Source: Chloroflexota bacterium
Lineage (GTDB): Bacteria; Chloroflexota; Anaerolineae; Aggregatilineales; UBA2796
Direction: 5' to 3'
Assembly: GCA_021325095.1 (NCBI GenBank)
Contig: JAJPHV010000106.1
Location: 1-64,000, forward strand
DNA length: 64,000 nucleotides
The translations under genes and the position numbers were made by a program. Below the pieces are notes generated by a model. The model made no database searches and was not told the origin of the DNA. It was given only the letters and a program-made list of their open reading frames with translations. Shown here in pieces: positions 61,591 through 64,000 of this stretch. The stretch's first letter is position 1; every line of letters begins with the position of its first letter.

Positions 61591-61794
61591 ATGCTGAACT
61601 TGATGCCGCTGGCGCACGGCACACTGGGCAGCCTTGACGAGATCGCCGCTATCGTCGTTGGGCTGGCTGCCGCCGTATTTGTCGTGTTGGGCTTCATCAG
61701 CCGCAAACGTGAAGAGGGCGCTCAGGCCGGACAACCCGATGTGCCACAGGCGAGCGGCCAGCCGGACACACCCGATCACTACCGGCTCGATTGA
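61591..61794 (+). CDS. small single-span membrane protein
   Basis: This 67-residue protein has one hydrophobic segment (residues 18-36, EIAAIVVGLAAAVFVVLGF), a basic stop-transfer RKRE and a polar tail. It starts the transcription unit that continues into the CopC-CopD fusion 23 bases later, so a role in copper handling or in the respiratory membrane is possible. It is not a known family to me. Confidence 0.6.
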   Translation: MLNLMPLAHGTLGSLDEIAAIVVGLAAAVFVVLGFISRKREEGAQAGQPDVPQASGQPDTPDHYRLD

Positions 61795-61817
61795 TCGGCC
61801 CGCGTTCTGCAAGCGAA

Positions 61818-64000
61818 ATGATCTCACCCATAAACCACGTCCGGTGCCCCCTCCTCCGGCGCACAGCACTGCTGTTCGCTCTGCTTGTCGTGGTGCTGCT
61901 GGCCCACGCGCGCCCATCCAGTGCGCATGGTTACATCGTGCGCTCGATCCCACAAGATCGCTCCGTCTTGTCGCGCGCCCCCGCACGCATTCAGGTCTGG
62001 TTCACCGAAAACCTGGAACCACATTTCAGCACCCTGAGCCTGGCGAATGAAAAAGGTGAGGCTGTCCCGCTTGAGGACAGCGGCGTTGTGCCCACCAACC
62101 CGACACAGTTAGCGGCGCGTATCCCCTCAGCGCTGCCCAACGGCGCTTATGTCCTGACGATCCGCGCCGCCTTCGCTAGCGATGGGCACGTTGGCACAGA
62201 AACGATGGTCTTCTGGGTCGGCCAGCAAACCCATGCTGCTCTGCCAGCATCGTCCGGCGCGGCGCGAGCCTTGCCGGATGAAGTCGTGTGGCGCGCGCTG
62301 ACGCTCGTCGCGTTGAGTGCATTGTTTGGCGCGCTGCTGCTGTATCAGACGGTGCTGCTGCCCGGCTGGGGCAATCCCAGGTATGCGGCGGGCAGTCTTC
62401 CGCCGCGTGTGATGGCCCGCCTGAACCGGTTGCTCTGGGTGGCGGTTGTCGTCGCCGTGCTCGGAACCATTTTGGCGCTGTTGCAACAAAGCGCTGTGCT
62501 GTTCAATACGGATGTGAGCGGCGTGCTACGTGGCAGTCTGTGGTCGGTGACGCTGCGCGGGACTCAATTCGGCGACATGCTTCAGGTGCGGATCGGGCTG
62601 CTAATACTGGTTGCTGCGATCCAGGCGGGCGTACATTACGCATCCGGGCGCCAACCGGCCTTTGTCATGCCGCTGTACATCGCCAACACGTTCTTCGCAG
62701 CGCTGCTGCTTGGCACAATGAGCGCCAGCAGCCACGCCGCCGGATCGACGCTGTGGCCGATCCCCTCGGTGGCTGTCGATTGGATGCACCTGCTGGCAAC
62801 GGGCGCGTGGGCCGGCGGCCTGATCGCATTGGCAGCACTGCTGCCTGCTGCGCTGGCGCCCCTCAATGCGGGGGAACGGCAGGCGGCGCTGCTGGCTGTG
62901 CTGCGGCGCTTCTCGGCGACGGGTGCGGCGGCGCTGGCACTCCTGATTGTGACGGGCCTCTACAGCGCCCTGATCCACCTGCGCCAGCCCTCCGATGTGT
63001 CGTCCACCGGCTACGGCCAGACGTTACTTTTTAAGCTCCTGCTGATCCTGCCCCTGGTGCTGATCGGCCTGTACCACCATGTCTCGGTCACGAACGGACG
63101 GCTGGCAGCGCTGGCGGCTCGTGTTCGCTTCTCGCAGCGCGTATCGAGTCTGGCTGCCAGCGTCCGAGCCGAGTCCTTATTCGGCGTTGGCGTCGTGCTG
63201 GTGGCCGCCCTGCTGACTGCCACACCGCCGCCCGCGCCGCCGGACGCGCGTGGCAAGGTCGAACCGCCCTCGCAAACGCTCAACGCAGGCGATTTGCAGG
63301 TCGGACTCAGCCTTGATCCGGGCGCAGCCGGGCTGAACGCCTATCAGGTCAGCCTGGCGCGCAACGATCAGCCGGTAAGCGATGCGCAGGTCTATCTGCG
63401 CATGGTCTACCCGGCCCTGGATCGTCGCTCCGGCCTGTTGGCGCTGGATAACCTGAGCGACGGGACGTATTTCGCTTCCGGCACGGAACTGGAACCCGCC
63501 GGCGATTGGCAGGCACTGGTGGACGTGATCGAAGGCCAATCGACGCAGCGGGTGACCTTCCGGTGGACAATAACACCCACTGCACCCGATCCATCCACAC
63601 GCCAGCCAACCATCCTGAACTGGTTGAGCGGTGCGGCTATCCTGATTATGATGGGTGTTTGGCTCTGGCCGGGCATGGCGGGCCGGGTGCGTTCGGCCCG
63701 GCTGCAAGCCGAAAGCGTGCTGGTGGGGATCGTCGTGGTGGTCATCACGGTGGCGCTGACGGTGCTTGGCGGGCAGCTTCTGGCCGACGCGGGGCAGCGG
63801 ACTGCCGCCCTGCGCAACCCGCCGCCCAAAGTGGTCAACCCGGTGCTGGCCGATCAGAACTCGATCCTGGAAGGCAAGACAGTATACACAGAAAAGTGCC
63901 AGAGTTGTCATGGCGTGGCCGGGGCGGGTGACGGGCCGCAGGCCAGCACCTTCAAGCCCGCCGATTTCCGCGCCCGGCTCACCAACCGCCGCGACGAAGA
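61818..64000 (+). CDS. CopC-CopD-cytochrome c fusion (3' end beyond window)
   Basis: At least 727 residues lie in the window. A signal peptide (about 13-38, ending SSA) exposes HGYIVRSIPQ, the start of a CopC copper-binding domain, with SDGHVGTETMVFWVG at its end. A CopD-like membrane region of about eight helices follows (about 150-460), with VDWMHLLATGAWAGGLIAL. A soluble beta domain of about 100 residues and one or two more helices come next. Then a cytochrome c motif CQSCHG starts at about residue 694. The frame is open at 64000. It should move or sense copper at the membrane and may carry electrons. It starts at ATG 61818 without a strong ribosome binding site. Confidence 0.88.
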   Translation, partial: MISPINHVRCPLLRRTALLFALLVVVLLAHARPSSAHGYIVRSIPQDRSVLSRAPARIQVWFTENLEPHFSTLSLANEKGEAVPLEDSGVVPTNPTQLAARIPSALPNGAYVLTIRAAFASDGHVGTETMVFWVGQQTHAALPASSGAARALPDEVVWRALTLVALSALFGALLLYQTVLLPGWGNPRYAAGSLPPRVMARLNRLLWVAVVVAVLGTILALLQQSAVLFNTDVSGVLRGSLWSVTLRGTQFGDMLQVRIGLLILVAAIQAGVHYASGRQPAFVMPLYIANTFFAALLLGTMSASSHAAGSTLWPIPSVAVDWMHLLATGAWAGGLIALAALLPAALAPLNAGERQAALLAVLRRFSATGAAALALLIVTGLYSALIHLRQPSDVSSTGYGQTLLFKLLLILPLVLIGLYHHVSVTNGRLAALAARVRFSQRVSSLAASVRAESLFGVGVVLVAALLTATPPPAPPDARGKVEPPSQTLNAGDLQVGLSLDPGAAGLNAYQVSLARNDQPVSDAQVYLRMVYPALDRRSGLLALDNLSDGTYFASGTELEPAGDWQALVDVIEGQSTQRVTFRWTITPTAPDPSTRQPTILNWLSGAAILIMMGVWLWPGMAGRVRSARLQAESVLVGIVVVVITVALTVLGGQLLADAGQRTAALRNPPPKVVNPVLADQNSILEGKTVYTEKCQSCHGVAGAGDGPQASTFKPADFRARLTNRRDE

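Noticed and set aside
1..64000. tRNA, rRNA or CRISPR array
   Set aside because: No cloverleaf, rRNA-like stretch or regularly spaced direct repeats were recognised by eye; a covariance-model scan would be needed to exclude a tRNA fully.

Overview
The window looks like a chromosomal segment of a member of the Chloroflexota, probably Anaerolineae-like. This is inferred from protein content rather than from a marker gene. It has moderately high GC, many sugar ABC importers, a multi-GAF/SpoIIE phosphatase with partner-switching proteins, a Gls24-FakA-DegV-RecG-CoaD block, a zinc-ribbon/TIR protein and a CopC-CopD-cytochrome fusion. No rRNA, tRNA or CRISPR array was seen.

Positions 1-10.4 kb form a fucoside/sugar-acid catabolism island. 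A leftward operon encodes a Tat-exported sugar-binding protein, two MalFG-type permeases and a GH29 alpha-L-fucosidase. A rightward operon encodes a LacI regulator, a second GH29 enzyme and an aldo/keto reductase. Between them lies a strong promoter with two identical palindromic operators 42 bp apart. Next comes a leftward L-galactonate-dehydrogenase-like gene followed by a broken tagaturonate epimerase (UxaE) remnant. A divergent FCD-type GntR regulator faces them, with palindromes over both promoters.

Positions 11.6-22.9 kb hold two ribose/monosaccharide-type importers. The first has a binding protein, a duplicated ATPase and a permease. The second has a GntR regulator, a Tat-exported binding protein, a LacI regulator and permease-ATPase-permease. 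Short GC-rich palindromic repeats are scattered in the gaps, and a decayed dehydrogenase pseudogene ends this region.

Positions 23.4-26.8 kb carry a DUF4062/NB-ARC/TPR STAND protein followed by a secreted subtilase. Positions 27-43 kb are mostly housekeeping and cell-envelope genes: methylmalonyl-CoA epimerase, an HD-like protein, CsbD, a beta-CASP nuclease, a serine hydrolase, a class A PBP, a BON protein, a NarL-type regulator, a Nudix hydrolase and a cNMP-binding histidine kinase. Positions 43-48.2 kb are a partner-switching module: STAS, RsbW-STAS fusion, and six-GAF PP2C phosphatase.

Positions 49.6-58.7 kb form a compact block of Gls24, FakA, a TIR-PH protein, two DegV/FakB proteins, RecG, CoaD and a coiled-coil protein. 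It closes at a clear terminator. After it come an OLD-like ATPase overlapping a TOPRIM/DUF4276-like gene, which together look like a defence pair, then a zinc-ribbon TIR protein lacking the catalytic glutamate, and finally a copper-handling CopC-CopD-cytochrome c fusion that runs off the window end.
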